Source: Leptospira kobayashii (lineage in GTDB: Bacteria > Spirochaetota > Leptospiria > Leptospirales > Leptospiraceae). From it: a stretch of 64,000 nt of DNA. The position numbers were made by a program, and so were the translations under genes. A model generated the notes under the pieces. That model made no database searches. It was not told the DNA's origin and was given only the letters and a program-made list of their open reading frames with translations. Shown piece by piece: positions 51,787 through 61,637 of this stretch (position 1 is the first letter of the stretch; every line of letters begins with the position of its first letter). Location: positions 1,516,001 through 1,580,000 of the forward strand of contig NZ_AP025028.1 in the NCBI RefSeq assembly GCF_003114835.2. Direction: 5' to 3'.

Positions 51787-52146
51787 GTCGTTTATGTCCG
51801 CGTCATCATCACCTTGTCCGTATTTAGTTTGAAAATCTCCTAAACTTAAAATCTCAAAAAACATATCTAACTTTGCTAATTTAAATACATTCTGAATCAT
51901 CGGTTTCATTCCGATTAGGATGAGCTTGCCTTTTTTGTTTTTCAGATTGTTGAGACTCTTGATTAGAGAACCTATACCGGAAGAATCAATATAATCAAGT
52001 CGACTCATCTCGATTGCAACTATACCCGGATTCGACTCGGTCACCTTGGAAAAAATGGATTCAAATTCCTCGGTGGACTCGATATCAAATTTTCCTGAAA
52101 TCTCTATCGTTTTCACCTTACCGGATGTGTTTAACTTGAGCTCCAT
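51769..52146 (-). CDS. STAS-domain anti-sigma factor antagonist
   Basis: The 125 residues are one STAS domain: VKTIEISGKFDIESTEEFES, then IEMSRLDYIDSSGIGSLIKS, where Ser55 or Ser56 is the phosphorylated site, and GKLILIGMKPMIQNVFKLAK. A strong ribosome site (GAGGAGGG) precedes the ATG. Such proteins bind anti-sigma kinases when unphosphorylated. No anti-sigma kinase is adjacent; a SpoIIE-type phosphatase is coded at 24049-26553. Confidence 0.9.
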   Translation of the reverse strand: MELKLNTSGKVKTIEISGKFDIESTEEFESIFSKVTESNPGIVAIEMSRLDYIDSSGIGSLIKSLNNLKNKKGKLILIGMKPMIQNVFKLAKLDMFFEILSLGDFQTKYGQGDDDADINDLLRKS

Positions 52147-52160
52147 TGGCCCTCCTCAAT

Positions 52161-52190
52161 TTGACAATCTTATGCTAAAACTGACATAAA
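52161..52190 (+). promoter_or_regulatory. Sigma70-like promoter of ribBA
   Basis: Consensus TTGACA (52161-52166) and CATAAA (52185-52190, four of six) are 18 bases apart, about 75 bases before ribBA, whose ATG at 52266 follows AGAGGG at good spacing. Confidence 0.5.
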
Positions 52191-52265
52191 AATCAATGAA
52201 TTTCTTCCAGTTTCTACTTTTAATCGGAGGGCTTGGGTAAGTCTTAGTAAATAGAGGGCAAAAAT

Positions 52266-53474
52266 ATGATTCGGCCTATTGAAGAAGCAATCGAAGAAAT
52301 CCGCCAAGGAAAAATGATCATCCTAGTCGATTCGGAAGATCGGGAAAACGAAGGGGACCTGGTCGTTGCTTCTGAATTTGCAACCAAAGAACAAATCAAT
52401 TTTATGGCAACCTACGGTCGTGGGCTAATTTGCGTGCCGATGGAAGCGGAAAGATTGCGTCGTCTGGGCCTGGGAAAGATGGTCGATGACCACACTCTGG
52501 GAGACAAACACGGAACTGCATTTACAGTATCAGTGGACGCAAAGCACGGAACTACCACAGGGATTTCCGCAGGTGATCGTGCCAAAACCGTAGAAGTTTT
52601 GTTAGACGAAAAAACGGAATCTTCCGATCTTGTCCGCCCGGGACATCTATTTCCCTTGCAAGCAGTCTCCGGAGGAGTTCTCAGAAGAGCAGGACATACC
52701 GAAGCCGCTGTTGATCTATCCAAATTGGCAGGTCTTTATCCAAGCGGGGTAATCTGCGAGATCATGAATGATGACGGAACCATGGCCCGTCTTCCCGATT
52801 TGGAAAAATTTGCAGCCACTCATAAACTGAATATCTACACAATCGAGGATCTGATTCGATATCGCCGCAACCAGGAAAAGCTGATTAGAATGGAAGTTGA
52901 GGCAAATCTTCCGACGGAATACGGGGAATTTAAGATCCGTGCCTATTCCACGGAAATTGACGATAAAATTCACGTGGCACTCATCAAGGGAGATATCGAT
53001 TCCGAAGCTCCCGTGCTTGTAAGAGTACATAGCGAGTGTTTGACGGGAGATATTTTTTCCTCTCAAAGGTGTGATTGCGGACCTCAATTGCATAGCGCCC
53101 TTAGAATGATTGAAAAAGAAGGAAAAGGCATTTTGCTTTATATGCGTCAAGAAGGGCGAGGAATCGGAATCATTAATAAGCTGAAAGCATACTCCTTGCA
53201 AGAAGGTGGTCTGGATACAGTCGAGGCAAACGCGCAACTTGGGTTTGCTCCCGATTTACGTGATTATGGAATCGGTGCTCAGATTTTACGGGATATCGGA
53301 GTGCAAAAAATGCGGCTCATTACGAATAACCCTCGTAAGATCGTGGGATTGGAAGGATATAGTTTGCAAGTAGTGGAAAGGATTCCGATTGAAATCGTTC
53401 CTGAAGCAAATAACGCGCATTATCTGGCAACAAAGAAGTTGAAGCTGGGACATCTTCTCAATCTTCACGGCTGA
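52266..53474 (+). CDS. ribBA: Bifunctional DHBP synthase/GTP cyclohydrolase II
   Basis: The 402 residues fuse RibB (1-200; [39 protein letters not shown]) to RibA (about 205-400; [20 protein letters not shown] with the zinc cysteines, [18 protein letters not shown]). Together these start both arms of riboflavin synthesis. With ribD and ribE only the lumazine synthase gene is missing from this window. Confidence 0.96.
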   Translation: MIRPIEEAIEEIRQGKMIILVDSEDRENEGDLVVASEFATKEQINFMATYGRGLICVPMEAERLRRLGLGKMVDDHTLGDKHGTAFTVSVDAKHGTTTGISAGDRAKTVEVLLDEKTESSDLVRPGHLFPLQAVSGGVLRRAGHTEAAVDLSKLAGLYPSGVICEIMNDDGTMARLPDLEKFAATHKLNIYTIEDLIRYRRNQEKLIRMEVEANLPTEYGEFKIRAYSTEIDDKIHVALIKGDIDSEAPVLVRVHSECLTGDIFSSQRCDCGPQLHSALRMIEKEGKGILLYMRQEGRGIGIINKLKAYSLQEGGLDTVEANAQLGFAPDLRDYGIGAQILRDIGVQKMRLITNNPRKIVGLEGYSLQVVERIPIEIVPEANNAHYLATKKLKLGHLLNLHG

Positions 53475-53477
53475 ATT

Positions 53478-54125
53478 TTAAGGGGCGAGCCTGTCTTTTT
53501 GCCAGCCTTCTTCGGTTAAGGTAAATTGAATTCGATCGTGCAAACGCCCCTTTCTACCTTGCCAGAACTCGATCCTATGGGGGGTAAGTCCGTAACCTCC
53601 CCATTCCTCCGGTTTAGGAACATCCTTACCTTCCAGTTCCTTTTCAAAACGTTCCAATTCTTTTTCCAGATAATTCCGGTCGGGAACTACGGAGCTCTGT
53701 TTGGAAACGATGGCACCTAATTGCGAGACTCTTGGGCGTTTTGAAAAATAATCGATTGATTCTTCTTTGCTAACCTTCGTTATACTGCCTTCGATTCGAA
53801 CTTGCCGTTCCAGGCTCCCCCAAAAAAAAGTAAGTGCTGCTTTGGGATTGTCTTCCAGTTCTTTCCCTTTGCGCGACTCGTAATTGGTAAAAAATAGAAA
53901 TTTGTTTTCCGAAATTCCTTTCAAAAGCACGATTCTTCCGGAAGGTTGACCGTCTTTACTTACAGTGGAAAGATGCATAATATTCGGTTCTTCCACATTT
54001 TCTTCTTCCGCAATGGAAAACCATTTTTGAAAAAATAAAATCGGATCGTTTCCCGTTTCTTCTTCACTTAAGGTGAATTTTTCATAGGATTTACGCATAT
54101 CTTCCATGTGTTCATTCTGTTTCAT
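53478..54125 (-). CDS. pdxH: Pyridoxamine 5'-phosphate oxidase
   Basis: The 215 residues show PNIMHLSTVSKDGQPSGRIV, LLKGISENKFLFFTNYESRK, then RVSQLGAIVSKQSS and the C-terminal RIEFWQGRKGRLHDRIQF, all conserved in PdxH, the FMN enzyme making pyridoxal phosphate. It overlaps the upstream prepilin peptidase gene by 14 bases; starts at 54125 or ATG 54107 are both possible. Confidence 0.94.
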   Translation of the reverse strand: MKQNEHMEDMRKSYEKFTLSEEETGNDPILFFQKWFSIAEEENVEEPNIMHLSTVSKDGQPSGRIVLLKGISENKFLFFTNYESRKGKELEDNPKAALTFFWGSLERQVRIEGSITKVSKEESIDYFSKRPRVSQLGAIVSKQSSVVPDRNYLEKELERFEKELEGKDVPKPEEWGGYGLTPHRIEFWQGRKGRLHDRIQFTLTEEGWQKDRLAP

Positions 54126-54942
54126 CGATTGTAATTCCTTCTATTCCTAAATGAATAAATAATATCTTGGATAAATATGTAAAGAAGAGTCCTATCGAAA
54201 AATAAACTCCCATCGGGATCGCTTTGCCGCGAAGTGATTCTCCTTTTTTGCGGGAAAGCAAAGTAACGATCGTAGCTATCAAATAAGATGAGTTTAAAAA
54301 CATCATCCACCAAGGATGGCCGGATAAAAATGCAAATACGGGAGCGAATAACACATCTCCGAATCCGATGCCCTTTCGGTAAACCAGATAGAGAGCGAGA
54401 TAAAATCCTGCAAATCCCAGAAACACATATAAATCGGTGAGTGCCGGCCATTCTTCCAATAGAAAATAATTACAAACAAGACCGAACGCCAGAATAAAAA
54501 CAAGATTTTCATAATCTAACGAGAAGTAGTTGGCATCCGTGTAGAGGCTGATCATCAAATGGCCCAATAAAAAAGGAAAAAACACTGCAAATCCCAGAGA
54601 TCCTGTCATTTGAAAGAAGGTGACTACAACGATTCCGAAAAACAATTCGGATACAGGATAAGTCCAGGAAAGTTTCGAATGACAGGACTTGCATTTTCCC
54701 TTTGTTAAAAAGAAACCTAAAACAGGAATGAGATGGAGTGGAGAAACTGGAGTTTTGCAATGAGGACAATGACTAGGAATGGTAAAAAGTTTTTTTAATC
54801 TCTCTAGTTTCGTTCCTTGTTTTCTTTCTTTGCCGTAAAAAAAAAGTAAAACTCTCTCGGCAGTGGTGATGTAAAAACTACCGAGAGCCGCACCATACAC
54901 AAACTGAAGGATCGTAAAAACAATGTTCGTTTGGAGATCCAT
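54112..54942 (-). CDS. Prepilin peptidase (type IV leader peptidase)
   Basis: The 276-residue membrane protein has the CxxC zinc pairs of the methylase loop (CPHCKTPVS and CKSCHSKLSWTYPVSELFFG) and about seven helices. The catalytic Asp residues fit LYTDANYFSLDYENLV and GIGFGDVLFAP (GxGD). It cleaves type IV pilin-like leader peptides. Relation to pdxH is by overlap only. Confidence 0.88.
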   Translation of the reverse strand: MDLQTNIVFTILQFVYGAALGSFYITTAERVLLFFYGKERKQGTKLERLKKLFTIPSHCPHCKTPVSPLHLIPVLGFFLTKGKCKSCHSKLSWTYPVSELFFGIVVVTFFQMTGSLGFAVFFPFLLGHLMISLYTDANYFSLDYENLVFILAFGLVCNYFLLEEWPALTDLYVFLGFAGFYLALYLVYRKGIGFGDVLFAPVFAFLSGHPWWMMFLNSSYLIATIVTLLSRKKGESLRGKAIPMGVYFSIGLFFTYLSKILFIHLGIEGITIDETE

Positions 54943-54952
54943 TATTTACGGA

Positions 54953-56059
54953 TTATTTCGCAAGTTCTTTTGAAAGTTCTTGTAAAGCAGTCATTCCTCG
55001 TTTTAAATTGTTCCATTCCGTAGCAAAAGAAAGGCGGACATGATCTTTGTTTTCACAAAAGATAAAACCGGGTACAAGAATCAGTTTTTTTGAAGTGATT
55101 GCTAGTCTTGTAAATTCCTCATCTTGGATCGGCACTTTTAGAAAATAATAAAAAGCCCCTCCCGATTTTTCCAAAGGATAAAAATCCTTCAGACTTTCGT
55201 ATACAAAATCTCTCTTTTCCTTATAGTCTTGGATATAGGAACTCATATCTGTTTTTAATGCTTCTATCCCCGCCCATTGTGTGACGGAAGGAGCACATAC
55301 CACAGTGTATTGTTGTAATGTAGTCAATGCTTTGATCACTTCCTCGGGTGCTAGAATCGTAGCAAGTCTGAGCCCTGTCATATTATATGTTTTCGAAAAT
55401 CCGGTCAGAGTGATCGTTTTATCATAATCTTTTCCGATCGAATAAAACTTTTTATCATAATCGAATAACTCGTAAATTTCATCCGAGATAAGATATGCCC
55501 CGGTTTCTTCGGCAAGATTTGCAAGTGCCGTCAGTTGTTCTTTGGACAAAACTTTTCCGGTAGGGTTGGAAGGGTTGGAAAAAATGATCAGTTTTATCTT
55601 TTTCTTTCGAAACGCGTCCAAGTCGCTTGCAGAAAAGGATTCGTTTACTGTCAGTAATTTGGCTCCGTAAAATTTCAGCATGGAAGGATACATTAGAAAG
55701 TAAGGGGAGATCACCAAACATTCGTCGTCCGGATTTACCAATGCGTTGAAAAGCAAAAATAAAGCCGAGGAAATTCCGGAAGTTACCAATATTCGATCGG
55801 GAGTGGCGTAATTGATTCCGTTTTCCGAGAGGAATTTTCGGGCCATCGCTTCTTTTAATTCGGGAATTCCACCCGTGAGGGTATATGCAGTTTTGCCATC
55901 CCGGGCGGCCTCGGCCATTGCATCAATAATGTTAGGTGGACAAGGGAAATGAGGTTGTCCGATGGATAAGTTGATTGGGTTTTCTATGGTTCGAGCCAGC
56001 TCAAAGGCTTTCCTAATGGGAGAAGAGTCGATTCCATACATTCTAGATGCAAATTCCAT
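54953..56059 (-). CDS. Class I/II PLP-dependent aminotransferase
   Basis: From ATG 56059 the product is 368 residues; the frame reaches 56095 with a weaker start. NLSIGQPHFPCPPNI, YTLTGGIPELKEAMARKF, FSNPSNPTGKVLSKEQL and LTGFSKTYNMTGLRLA (PLP-binding Lys) place it in the aspartate-aminotransferase fold I group. Substrate is not determinable. It lies ten bases before the prepilin peptidase gene, likely co-transcribed. Confidence 0.9.
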   Translation of the reverse strand: MEFASRMYGIDSSPIRKAFELARTIENPINLSIGQPHFPCPPNIIDAMAEAARDGKTAYTLTGGIPELKEAMARKFLSENGINYATPDRILVTSGISSALFLLFNALVNPDDECLVISPYFLMYPSMLKFYGAKLLTVNESFSASDLDAFRKKKIKLIIFSNPSNPTGKVLSKEQLTALANLAEETGAYLISDEIYELFDYDKKFYSIGKDYDKTITLTGFSKTYNMTGLRLATILAPEEVIKALTTLQQYTVVCAPSVTQWAGIEALKTDMSSYIQDYKEKRDFVYESLKDFYPLEKSGGAFYYFLKVPIQDEEFTRLAITSKKLILVPGFIFCENKDHVRLSFATEWNNLKRGMTALQELSKELAK

Positions 56060-56143
56060 ACTATTTAAGTGAAAAATTAGGTGCCTTTCGGTCAATAGAA
56101 TTTGGTTTACAGGGAGTTAAAACATCGAAATCGTGAAGCATAT

Positions 56144-59100
56144 ATGGAATTTGTTTCGATCGCATCCGTCAAAGTTCCCGTTTTACCAAATAAAACTTCG
56201 TTTCCCGTTTTTCCTTCTAGTTTAGTAGAAACAGATTCGGTTCAGTCAACCTTACAAAAGATCCTATATCCCATGTTGGAAGGGATTCCCGTCCTTCTTG
56301 TGGGGGACGCAGGGGTAGGAAAAAACGCTCTTATCTATTATATCAATTCTAGGCGCAACCAGCCGACTTTGCGTTTTAGTTTCAATGAAGATACTCTTCC
56401 AGAAGATTTGATCGGTTCTTACCGCATCCTCTTGGATGGGAAAGGATTTACCTGGTCGAACGGACCTTTGACCAATGCTTTGGATTCCGGACTCAGCTTT
56501 GTTGCAGACGAGATGAATCTTTGCGCTCCCAATATCATCAAACGGTTTTCTTCCGTTTATGAATCCAATTATCTGGATTTGCTCGAAGGAAGCGGAGAAA
56601 GGATCAAATCCAAAACCGGATTTTGGTTTATAGGTACTCAGAACCCCAGCGAAGGATTTGAAGGAAGAAAACCTCTTCCTTTCGATATCACCAAACACTT
56701 CGCAGTCGTTTATGTAGACCCTTATTCTCCCGACGAGATGTTTTATATTTTGAAAAAACTCTATCCTGCCCTCGGAGAAGAAGTTCTGCAAAAAATCATC
56801 CGGGTTACGATCGAATCGGAAAATAGAATCAAACGGGGTGATATAGGAAAAGGAGATTTGGAAAAATACCATTTCAACCTTAGAACTTTGCAAAAATATT
56901 GTAACCGGATCATGGCTTTCGGAAAAGAGGATAGGACGGTTGCCTTGAGAGAGGCACTTTATCTATTCCAGGAACCTTTCCGAAAAGAAGAAGATCGTAG
57001 TTTGCAAACGGAACTCATTGAATCCGAGTTTGGCGGGAAAATCAAATCCCGTTCTACCAAAGGATATGTTCAGAACGGAACTATCTTCTGGAACGATAAG
57101 GAAATCAAAACCTGGGAAGAGAAAAAAACCATTTCGATTCTTTCCAAGTATCCGACTCCGGAACCTATCCTTGGGTTTTTGGATCAGGTATTAACAGCCA
57201 TCCAATGCAAAGAAAATATTTTAATAGAGTTCCGAGAAGATCAGGATCCTCAGGAATTTTTACCTTTGTTTACTGAACTTACCGGGATCGATATAGAATC
57301 GGTCATGTTGTCCAAAGGGATGCATACTTCCGATGTAGTGGGAGCACTCAAACCGACGAGAGACGGAAAGATAGAATCCGTGGATTGGGTGGACGGACCG
57401 CTCACTCGTGCAATCCGAAACGGAAAGATTATACTGATTTCCGGTCTTGAATCGGCCGGAGCGGAACTTGTGGAAAAGATGAATATGTTAACGGACGATG
57501 CCCGTTCTTTGACTCTTCCTCCCGAGTCGGGGGAATCCATTCCGATCCAATTGAAAGAAACTTCCATTGTATTCGGGCTTAAAACCTATCGTCATTCCAA
57601 GTCGGTTTCCACGATTTCCCGAGCATTCAGGAATCGCTTTACGCCTGTTATCTTTCCGGAATTGGAAGACGCAAAAGTATTGGAAGAGTTATTGAGTTTT
57701 TATCTGCCGGAAGGTGTATTGCCGAGAGCTCTGGCCGGTTTTCATACTAAGGCAAAGGAACTAGCGGAAAAACGTACGATCGGTTCGGCCAATTTACAGC
57801 CGTATCGATTTGGAATTTCCAATTTGCTCAAGTGGAAAAACCATATCTATCGCTATAATGAAAAAGACGTAAGGTCGGTTGCCTACCGGGGGGGAACGAT
57901 CGCCTATACCAATCAAATCTCCGATCCTAAGGAGAGAAAGGAATTGGAGAGACTACTCGATGGTTATCTTTCCGGTGTGGAAGTCGTATCAGAACTCTTC
58001 GATGAAATCGAAGAGAAAAAAAAAACTTTTACAGTCGAATCGAATCTAGATAAAAAAAAATGGTGGGATCCTGAGCTTCATGAAAGGGATCCGCTAACCG
58101 GCGAAGCAAAAAAACTCAATTCAGGAAATGAACTGAAACGGGGAATTGAAATCAATACCCCGGAAACAGGCGGCCAGATCAAAGAAGGTGCCGATGCTTG
58201 GTATGGTTCCGAGACTCAAGGCAATAATGGACAAGGTGAACCTGCAGGCGGTGGAGGAGGTTGGGGATACCGCACGGAAGAACTCTACAAACAATTCTTA
58301 AAGAAAAGAAGATTACTTTGGGATTATTCCATGATCATGAGTCTGGACGAATTCAAAAAAGTATTCGGTAAGGAATTGGAAGAGGTGGAGCTCAACTTAG
58401 AACAGTTGTTTGATCCTGAAATTGACATCCATCGTATGTATCGCAACGAAGGTTCGAGAGTGGATGCCCGCAAATATATTTCTTACAAAAGCGGTAGAGG
58501 AGATACGAAAATCTTCGATAAGACCACGATTGAAAAGAATGATGAAAAACTAAAAGGTGTGGAAGTTACCTTTCTCGTATCGAAGTGCAGAAGGATTTTC
58601 AATTTCGAGTATTCCGTAGCTATGCTTTCCGCACTGCTTGTCAGCTTACACATATTAAACGAACATGATATTGCAACGAGCGTGAATACATTCTGTGATA
58701 TCAAAAATTCCAAAACTACAATCGATATTTTCAATTCCAAAACTGCGGAAGAAGATTATACTCCCGAGAAAGAACAGGAATTGTTCAATAGTTTCTGTAA
58801 AAATTGGCACGGAGATTCCATCCCGGAATACCAACTTCTTTCCAATTGCGAGAGGTTCTTTTCGCCGGATGCTCAGACCAGAATCGTTGTGATTTTGTCC
58901 GATTTTCGCGGGCAAAGGGCAAAAATGGACATTTTGGATGAAATCGGATCTTTTGAGACCAGAAAACTGAAAGAAGCTGTACTAAAAAACCAGGAAAAAA
59001 ATTATGTATTTTTAGGGGTAGGACTTGGTCCCAGATACATTGCTGAACATGTATTTTCTGACTCATTGCAAATAACGGGAGATAATTTTTTCTCCATGGC

Positions 59101-59161
59101 CAATTTGATTGGGGCTGAAATTGCCAGACTCATCCAAATCCATCATTCTCTAAGAACCTAA
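56144..59161 (+). CDS. Large midasin-like AAA-VWA protein with degenerate second AAA and metal site
   Basis: From ATG 56144, 1005 residues. AAA module 1 (about 40-290) has intact Walker A LLVGDAGVGKNALI (54-61 region) and Walker B SFVADEMN, of the MoxR/midasin type. AAA module 2 (about 340-540) keeps the layout (VVGALKPTRDGKIES, GPLTRAIRNGKIILISG) but has no GxxxxGK; the corresponding strand ends in IEFREDQDP. A Gly-rich linker (about 690-720) leads to a VWA-like domain (about 806-1005) where DxSxS is replaced by LVSKCRR, while VVILSDFRGQR retains a later Asp. Function unknown; related proteins remodel complexes. The frame also opens from TTG 56102. smpB follows after six bases. Confidence 0.75.
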   Translation: MEFVSIASVKVPVLPNKTSFPVFPSSLVETDSVQSTLQKILYPMLEGIPVLLVGDAGVGKNALIYYINSRRNQPTLRFSFNEDTLPEDLIGSYRILLDGKGFTWSNGPLTNALDSGLSFVADEMNLCAPNIIKRFSSVYESNYLDLLEGSGERIKSKTGFWFIGTQNPSEGFEGRKPLPFDITKHFAVVYVDPYSPDEMFYILKKLYPALGEEVLQKIIRVTIESENRIKRGDIGKGDLEKYHFNLRTLQKYCNRIMAFGKEDRTVALREALYLFQEPFRKEEDRSLQTELIESEFGGKIKSRSTKGYVQNGTIFWNDKEIKTWEEKKTISILSKYPTPEPILGFLDQVLTAIQCKENILIEFREDQDPQEFLPLFTELTGIDIESVMLSKGMHTSDVVGALKPTRDGKIESVDWVDGPLTRAIRNGKIILISGLESAGAELVEKMNMLTDDARSLTLPPESGESIPIQLKETSIVFGLKTYRHSKSVSTISRAFRNRFTPVIFPELEDAKVLEELLSFYLPEGVLPRALAGFHTKAKELAEKRTIGSANLQPYRFGISNLLKWKNHIYRYNEKDVRSVAYRGGTIAYTNQISDPKERKELERLLDGYLSGVEVVSELFDEIEEKKKTFTVESNLDKKKWWDPELHERDPLTGEAKKLNSGNELKRGIEINTPETGGQIKEGADAWYGSETQGNNGQGEPAGGGGGWGYRTEELYKQFLKKRRLLWDYSMIMSLDEFKKVFGKELEEVELNLEQLFDPEIDIHRMYRNEGSRVDARKYISYKSGRGDTKIFDKTTIEKNDEKLKGVEVTFLVSKCRRIFNFEYSVAMLSALLVSLHILNEHDIATSVNTFCDIKNSKTTIDIFNSKTAEEDYTPEKEQELFNSFCKNWHGDSIPEYQLLSNCERFFSPDAQTRIVVILSDFRGQRAKMDILDEIGSFETRKLKEAVLKNQEKNYVFLGVGLGPRYIAEHVFSDSLQITGDNFFSMANLIGAEIARLIQIHHSLRT

Positions 59162-59167
59162 ACCAAT

Positions 59168-59656
59168 ATGGGCAAAACCACTAAGGACGATAAACCAAGA
59201 GCAACGGACCCTCTCGTCAATAAAAAGGCGAAGTTCAATTTTGAGTTAATCGAGTTCTATGAAGCCGGTATTGTTTTGACCGGCTCCGAAGTGAAATCCT
59301 TACGCGGGAAAAAGGGAAACCTTACCGATTGTTTTGCAAAAATTAAAAACGGAGAAGTTTTTTTAGAAAACTTTCAAATCCCTCCTTATAAAGACGGAGG
59401 TTATGCGAATCATCCTGAAATTCGCCCTCGCAAACTTCTCTTGAAAGCAAAAGAGATCGCAAAGATCGAACGTGCTACGAAAGAGAAGGGACTGGTTCTG
59501 ATAGCAACTAAATGTTATTTTAAAGACAACCGTTTGGTGAAAGTAGAAGTTGCTACCGCCAAACCGAAAAAGCTTTTCGATAAGAGAGAGGACATCCAGA
59601 AGAAGGAAGCCAAAATCGAAATCGAAAGAGCTATGAAGGATAAACTACGCAGATGA
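59168..59656 (+). CDS. smpB: SsrA-binding protein
   Basis: The 162 residues show [40 protein letters not shown] and the basic C-terminal tail, the SmpB signature. It binds tmRNA to rescue stalled ribosomes. No tmRNA gene was found in the neighbourhood. It overlaps der by four bases. Confidence 0.96.
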   Translation: MGKTTKDDKPRATDPLVNKKAKFNFELIEFYEAGIVLTGSEVKSLRGKKGNLTDCFAKIKNGEVFLENFQIPPYKDGGYANHPEIRPRKLLLKAKEIAKIERATKEKGLVLIATKCYFKDNRLVKVEVATAKPKKLFDKREDIQKKEAKIEIERAMKDKLRR

Positions 59657-61017
59657 AAGGCCTCCCCATCGTCTCCATTGTTGGAAGACAAAATGTGGGT
59701 AAATCCACTTTATTCAACGCAATTTTACGCGCGCAATCTGCAATCACGGAAAATACTCCCGGCGTTACCCGTGACGTATTACAGAAATTAGTCGAAAAGG
59801 ATGATTTTAAGATTCCTTTTTACCTATGTGATACGCCTGGACTTGATATCGAAAACCTGGATGAAATCAACACTGAAATTTTAGAAATTGCCTTCGAACA
59901 TTTAAGAAGGTCGGATCTGATCATTCATGTGATGGATCATAAGGACCTTAGACCGTATGATCATAAGTTGGTCGCCTTACTGAAAAAAGACGAAACTCTT
60001 TCTCAGATACCTGTTCTATCCCTTGTTAACAAAGTCGATACCGATCAGGACGAATATGATTTGGAACCTTTTTATCAATTGGGAATCAACGAAATCGTTC
60101 CTATTTCCGCGATCGGGCGGAGGAATTTTTCACTTCTTTATGATAAGATCAATTTTCTATTACCTGTAAATAAAAAGAAACCGGATGATCCTTATTGTAG
60201 AATCGCTATTATAGGAAAACCAAACTCCGGTAAGTCGAGTCTTCTGAATACTCTCCTTGGTTACAAACGGGCGGTAGTCAGTGAAGTTCCCGGTACAACC
60301 AGAGATTCGGTTCACAGCCAGTTCATGTTCCAGGAGAAAAAACTCGAGATCATCGATACTGCAGGGATTCGCAGGAAATCGAAAGGTGGAGAGAGTTTGG
60401 AATTTTATTCTTACAAACGTACTCTATTCGCTTTGGGAGAAGCGGACGTAGTCGTACTTCTCATCGATGCCTTGAAAGGGTTCGGGGAATTTGACAAAAA
60501 GATTTTCAGCGAAATCCAGGAAATGGGAAAACCTATGATACTTGCTGTAAATAAATGGGATGCAGTTGAGGACAAAGAAAGTAACTCCTGGAAAAACTAT
60601 CAGGAAAGACTTTTCTTTCGTATGTCGATTCTCAAAGAGCGTCCTGTGCTTTCTCTCTCTGCGACGGAAAGACTCCGCACTCATAAACTTCTAGAAACTT
60701 GTGTCGAACTCTATGACAAGTCTCAGAAAAAGCTCACTACACGTGCTCTAAATAACTGGCTAAGCAAATGGAGTGGAAAAAATAAGGTAGGAAAGGCATC
60801 CAATCGACCTCCGAAGGTGTTTTACGCCACTCAGACTTCGCAGATACCTTTTAAAATCTTGTTTTTTGTAAATGATTCGAAACTCTTTCCGTCGAATATT
60901 TTATCGTTCTTCCGAAAGAATATAGTAAGCGAGTTTGGTTTGGAGGGACTCTCCGTCGAACTGGAACTCAGAAACAGAAGTGATTCTAAGGATAAAGACA
61001 AAGAAGGTAAAGAATGA
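59653..61017 (+). CDS. der: GTPase Der
   Basis: The 454 residues have two GTPase domains with [13 protein letters not shown] and [13 protein letters not shown] (P-loops), DTPGLD and DTAGIR (G3), NKVD and NKWD (G4), and a C-terminal KH-like domain. The double-G-domain order is unique to Der, which assists 50S subunit maturation. It is coupled by overlap to smpB and plsY. Confidence 0.95.
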   Translation: MKGLPIVSIVGRQNVGKSTLFNAILRAQSAITENTPGVTRDVLQKLVEKDDFKIPFYLCDTPGLDIENLDEINTEILEIAFEHLRRSDLIIHVMDHKDLRPYDHKLVALLKKDETLSQIPVLSLVNKVDTDQDEYDLEPFYQLGINEIVPISAIGRRNFSLLYDKINFLLPVNKKKPDDPYCRIAIIGKPNSGKSSLLNTLLGYKRAVVSEVPGTTRDSVHSQFMFQEKKLEIIDTAGIRRKSKGGESLEFYSYKRTLFALGEADVVVLLIDALKGFGEFDKKIFSEIQEMGKPMILAVNKWDAVEDKESNSWKNYQERLFFRMSILKERPVLSLSATERLRTHKLLETCVELYDKSQKKLTTRALNNWLSKWSGKNKVGKASNRPPKVFYATQTSQIPFKILFFVNDSKLFPSNILSFFRKNIVSEFGLEGLSVELELRNRSDSKDKDKEGKE

Positions 61018-61637
61018 TCTTTCTTCTCGCAATAATCGCAAGTTACCTGCTCGGAGGGATCCCGGTGGGTTTCTTAATCGCAAAAAAGGTGAAAGGAATC
61101 GACCTCCGGGAACATGGAAGTAAAAACATAGGTGCTACCAATGTGGGCCGGGTGATCGGCTGGAAATACGGTAGTATTGCACTGATTTTCGATGCTTTGA
61201 AAGGTGCTATTCCGGTTTTACTCGCAGATTATATTCCTTCGCCTTATTCACTTGCTACCTCCGAAATTTTACTGGGATGTGTCGCGATACTCGGCCATAC
61301 ATTCACTCCCTATTTGGGATTTAAGGGTGGCAAAGGTGTCGCCACTGCCTTGGGTGTTTACCTTACACTTGTTCCTATTGTAACGGTTTGCGCGGTTGCT
61401 ATCTTTTTAATCGTTTATAAAATCAGCGGATTTGTATCTTTGGGTTCGATCCTTGGAACTCTTTCCATGCCGATTTGGTATTGGGGAATGAATCAGTTTC
61501 TACCAAACATTGGTTATTCTCCAATCATACTTTTCGTTCTGATCGGAACATTTTTTCTGATCTGCTTTTCTCACCGGGAGAACATCAAACGCATATTACT
61601 CGGCAAGGAACTCAAAGCTGTAAGCCATGCAACATGA
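61014..61637 (+). CDS. plsY: Glycerol-3-phosphate acyltransferase PlsY
   Basis: The 207-residue protein has five membrane helices and the conserved GSKNIGATNVGRV, GHTFTPYLGFKGGKGVATAL and HRENIKRILLGKE motifs. It transfers acyl groups from acyl phosphate to glycerol-3-phosphate, the first step of phospholipid synthesis. ATGA overlap with der couples translation. Confidence 0.95.
   Translation: MIFLLAIIASYLLGGIPVGFLIAKKVKGIDLREHGSKNIGATNVGRVIGWKYGSIALIFDALKGAIPVLLADYIPSPYSLATSEILLGCVAILGHTFTPYLGFKGGKGVATALGVYLTLVPIVTVCAVAIFLIVYKISGFVSLGSILGTLSMPIWYWGMNQFLPNIGYSPIILFVLIGTFFLICFSHRENIKRILLGKELKAVSHAT

Noticed and set aside
52147..52265. FMN riboswitch ahead of ribBA
   Set aside because: The 119-base gap has a promoter-like sequence but no multi-stem aptamer consensus.
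56264..56893. 209-codon minus-strand open frame inside the AAA protein gene
   Set aside because: It is antisense to the conserved Walker A/B coding region and has no recognisable domain or ribosome site.
59100..59170. tmRNA gene next to smpB
   Set aside because: The gap to smpB is only a few bases, and no tRNA-like acceptor or tag-coding sequence is visible nearby.
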